DNA from: Pictodentalium vernedei
Lineage: Eukaryota > Mollusca > Scaphopoda > Dentaliida > Dentaliidae
Assembly: GCA_031216915.1 (NCBI GenBank)
Contig: CM062294.1
Coordinates: 27,404,985 to 27,468,984 of the forward strand
Reading direction: 5' to 3'
Length of the DNA: 64,000 bases
A program made the translations under genes and the position numbers. Under the pieces are notes generated by a model. The model did not search any database. It was not told the origin of the DNA and saw only the letters and a list, made by a program, of their open reading frames with translations. Position 1 is the stretch's first letter. Each line of letters opens with the position of its first letter. Shown piece after piece: positions 62,312 through 64,000 of the stretch.

Positions 62312-62870
62312 AGTTTGGGATTTCACAACTCGCGTCACTGATATCGTAGTATATTTTGCACTGCTCACCACAGTTCAGTTCATGATTTCTCTACTGACGT
62401 TATTAATAGTGCAGTATATTTTGGACTGCTCATGGCAGTTCAGATCATGATTTCACTACTGACATTTCTGATAGCATAGTGTATTTTGCAGTGCTCACCG
62501 TGGTTCTGTTCGTGATTTCACTACTGACAGTACTGATAGCGCAGTATATTTTGCACTGCTCACCACAGTTCAGTTCGAGATTTCACTACTGACGTCACTG
62601 ATAGTGCAGTATATTTTGCACTGCTCACCGCAGTTCTGTTCGTGATTTCACTACTGACGTTACTGATAGCGCAGTATATTTTGCAGTGCTCACCGCAGTT
62701 CAGTTCATGATTTCATTACTGACGTCACTGATAGCGCAGTATATTTTGCACTGCTCACCGCAGTTCAGTTCGTGATATCACTACTGACATTACTGATAGA
62801 GCAGTATATTTTGCACTGCTCACACTGCAGTTCAGTTCATGATTTCACTACTGACGTCACTGATTTAAAT
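62312..62870. repeat. 65-bp tandem array, ~8.5 units
   Basis: Unit: GATTTCACTACTGACGTCAC-TGATAGCGCAGTATATTTTG-CACTGCTCACCGCAGTTCAG-TTCRT. Units keep phase with few indels and are more alike than those of the other arrays here. Each unit contains ACTGACGTCACTGA, close to a CRE-like palindrome (TGACGTCA) in several units. Non-coding. Confidence 0.9.
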
Positions 62871-62874
62871 TCCC

Positions 62875-63144
62875 TTAACACTTTGAACCCAAGAGGCGAC
62901 TTTTCTGGCCCAGGAACATTATACGCTACTTTTCTGGCCCAGGAACATTATATGCAATAATTACATTAAGTAGGATGACTGCTGAGCGAATGTCTGGGGA
63001 AGACCAATCAATATTTTCAACATACAGCCTTGAGGCTGCATGTTGAAAATATTAATTGGCCTACCCCCTAATAATGAATATGGACTCTTCCAGTTGCTGC
63101 AGTTGAATTGACATGGAAGATACCATCAGTGGTGAAAGGGTTAA
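62875..63144. mobile_element. TTAA-type palindromic MITE, family T3 (copy 2)
   Basis: TTAA at 62875-62878 and 63141-63144; ends TTAACACTTTGAACCCAAGA / GTGGTGAAAGGGTTAA. The direct repeat CTTTTCTGGCCCAGGAACAT occurs twice at 62899-62950. The core hairpin GACCAATCAATATTTTCAAC..GTTGAAAATATTAATTGGCC has the axis GCAGCCTTGAGGCTGC (63026-63041). Confidence 0.8.
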
Positions 63145-63878
63145 CAATGTCTGATTTGTTTGCATGGGATTGGTCGAGGTCGATTTTTCATGCCTCGATG
63201 AATATAATTTTCTTACTGTAGAAATGTTTTGCTTCATCCTGCCCATTTGTCAAATAAAATATTATGAGTGTGTCCAACAGGGTAATTAAAATGTAATTTC
63301 TGTAAGTGGGCCGTTAGTTGATATTCATGTGAATATTTGGTATTTGAAATGATATTCGATTCAAATGCAATTTTTGATTAAACTGGATTTGACAATTGGC
63401 GCCGAATATCTTCAGTGTTTTCATCATCATTTTTTTTCGTCGAAATGCAATATATATATATACGAACAAGACTCTATGTTTAAATAATCTACAAACATTT
63501 TAAAGCGGATTGAAAATCACAACCCCCAAACATTATTTCATGTAAACTCTTTGAATTAAATTATAAGAATTGAAATAAATTATGTCGCTTTATCTGTAAT
63601 TTTAACAAGCCAATTTCACATTCATACTCTAATGAAACAACAAATAAATCATTTCAATTCTTATTTAAATTATTTTTCCTTATTAACGCTTTTGTTTTCA
63701 AGGTCAATTTCCTAAATCACATGCATAAGAAATATATTGAACGATATGTTGTTTGACACAATTTCCTACGACCTATGTAATACTATACACAATATAACCG
63801 GTTAATTAGAATTATATTAACAATCATTTTTACTGTGAGTCCGATTAAAGACACATACACAGAATGACACTCACATGT
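63145..63878. other. Non-coding AT-rich stretch
   Basis: No gene or element ends seen. A short (TA)n run occurs at 63451-63461. Confidence 0.4.
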
Positions 63879-63995
63879 GAATGGGTTAATCAATAAGGCA
63901 CGAGTGTCAGCGTGGAAGGATAAAACGAGAGGTCCCAGACCTCGTGTTTATCCTTCTGTGATGGCGAAAGTGCCATTCTGATTAACCCATTCAAA
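63879..63995. repeat. Fold-back palindrome at the window edge
   Basis: Outer arms TGAATGGGTTAATCAATAAG and, inward from the right, TGAATGGGTTAATCAGAATG. The inner arm GGCACGAGTGTCAGC..GAAGGATAAAACGAG pairs with CTCGTGTTTATCCTTCTGTG. The axis is at GGTCCCAGACC-like sequence (63934-63944). Probably another short MITE, complete or nearly so. Confidence 0.7.
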
Positions 63996-64000
63996 TGCAT

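Overview
The window is repeat-saturated eukaryotic DNA, most likely from a marine invertebrate. I found no convincing host (cellular) gene, rRNA or functional tRNA. The evidence for this kind of genome is low GC, tRNA-derived SINEs, LINEs, DIRS- and Ngaro-type tyrosine-recombinase retrotransposons, many short inverted-repeat DNA elements, and arrays ending in GGACAGACGGACAA-type or GCGGGGGGTATAATAA-type motifs. I associate such repeats with molluscs and other marine invertebrates, but phylum is a guess.

Layout. 0-12 kb: a mosaic of SINEs and small non-autonomous DNA elements (hAT-like with 8-bp target duplications, TTAA-flanked piggyBac-like, and a family with 5-bp duplications), including a tandem duplication at the start. 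12.36-17.52 kb: a decayed Tc1-like transposon whose left end is interrupted by a 3.8-kb hAT-type element; the latter carries two further small elements and a 256-codon ORF of unknown function. 17.8-19.7 kb: a TA-flanked element filled with a degenerate tandem array. 19.9-22.1 kb: more palindromic elements and a chromodomain fragment. 22.7-26.5 kb: a dead DIRS1-like retrotransposon (gag-like part, then RT with Y-I-D-D) split by a TA-flanked element, a SINE and a hAT element. 26.7-37.8 kb: a LINE fragment, nested elements and several families of degenerate tandem repeats.

37.9-46.4 kb: the best-preserved element, a minus-strand Ngaro-type retrotransposon with split direct repeats (A1 - ORFs - B1 - A2 - spacer - B2). 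Its ORFs, in order of transcription, are an SGNH hydrolase, a gag-like protein with a CCCH-like zinc finger, RT-RNase H, and a tyrosine recombinase. Both repeat pairs look identical, so the insertion is probably young. It sits inside a ~36-bp AT-rich minisatellite that resumes at 46.4 kb and runs, repeatedly interrupted, to 59.3 kb. Other insertions in this array are a minus-strand ORF1/ORF2 LINE (47.4-53.5 kb, itself carrying a TA element and a hAT element), a 5'-truncated SINE, a 1.2-kb hAT element and two palindromic TA elements. 59.3-64 kb: mostly featureless AT-rich DNA, then TTAA elements, a 65-bp tandem array and a terminal fold-back.

The recurring theme is that small non-autonomous elements with different ends (TTAA, TA or 8-bp target sites) have a long palindrome at their centre. 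In two cases the same palindromic core appears between different terminal sequences. The Ngaro element and these exchangeable cores are the most interesting signals.
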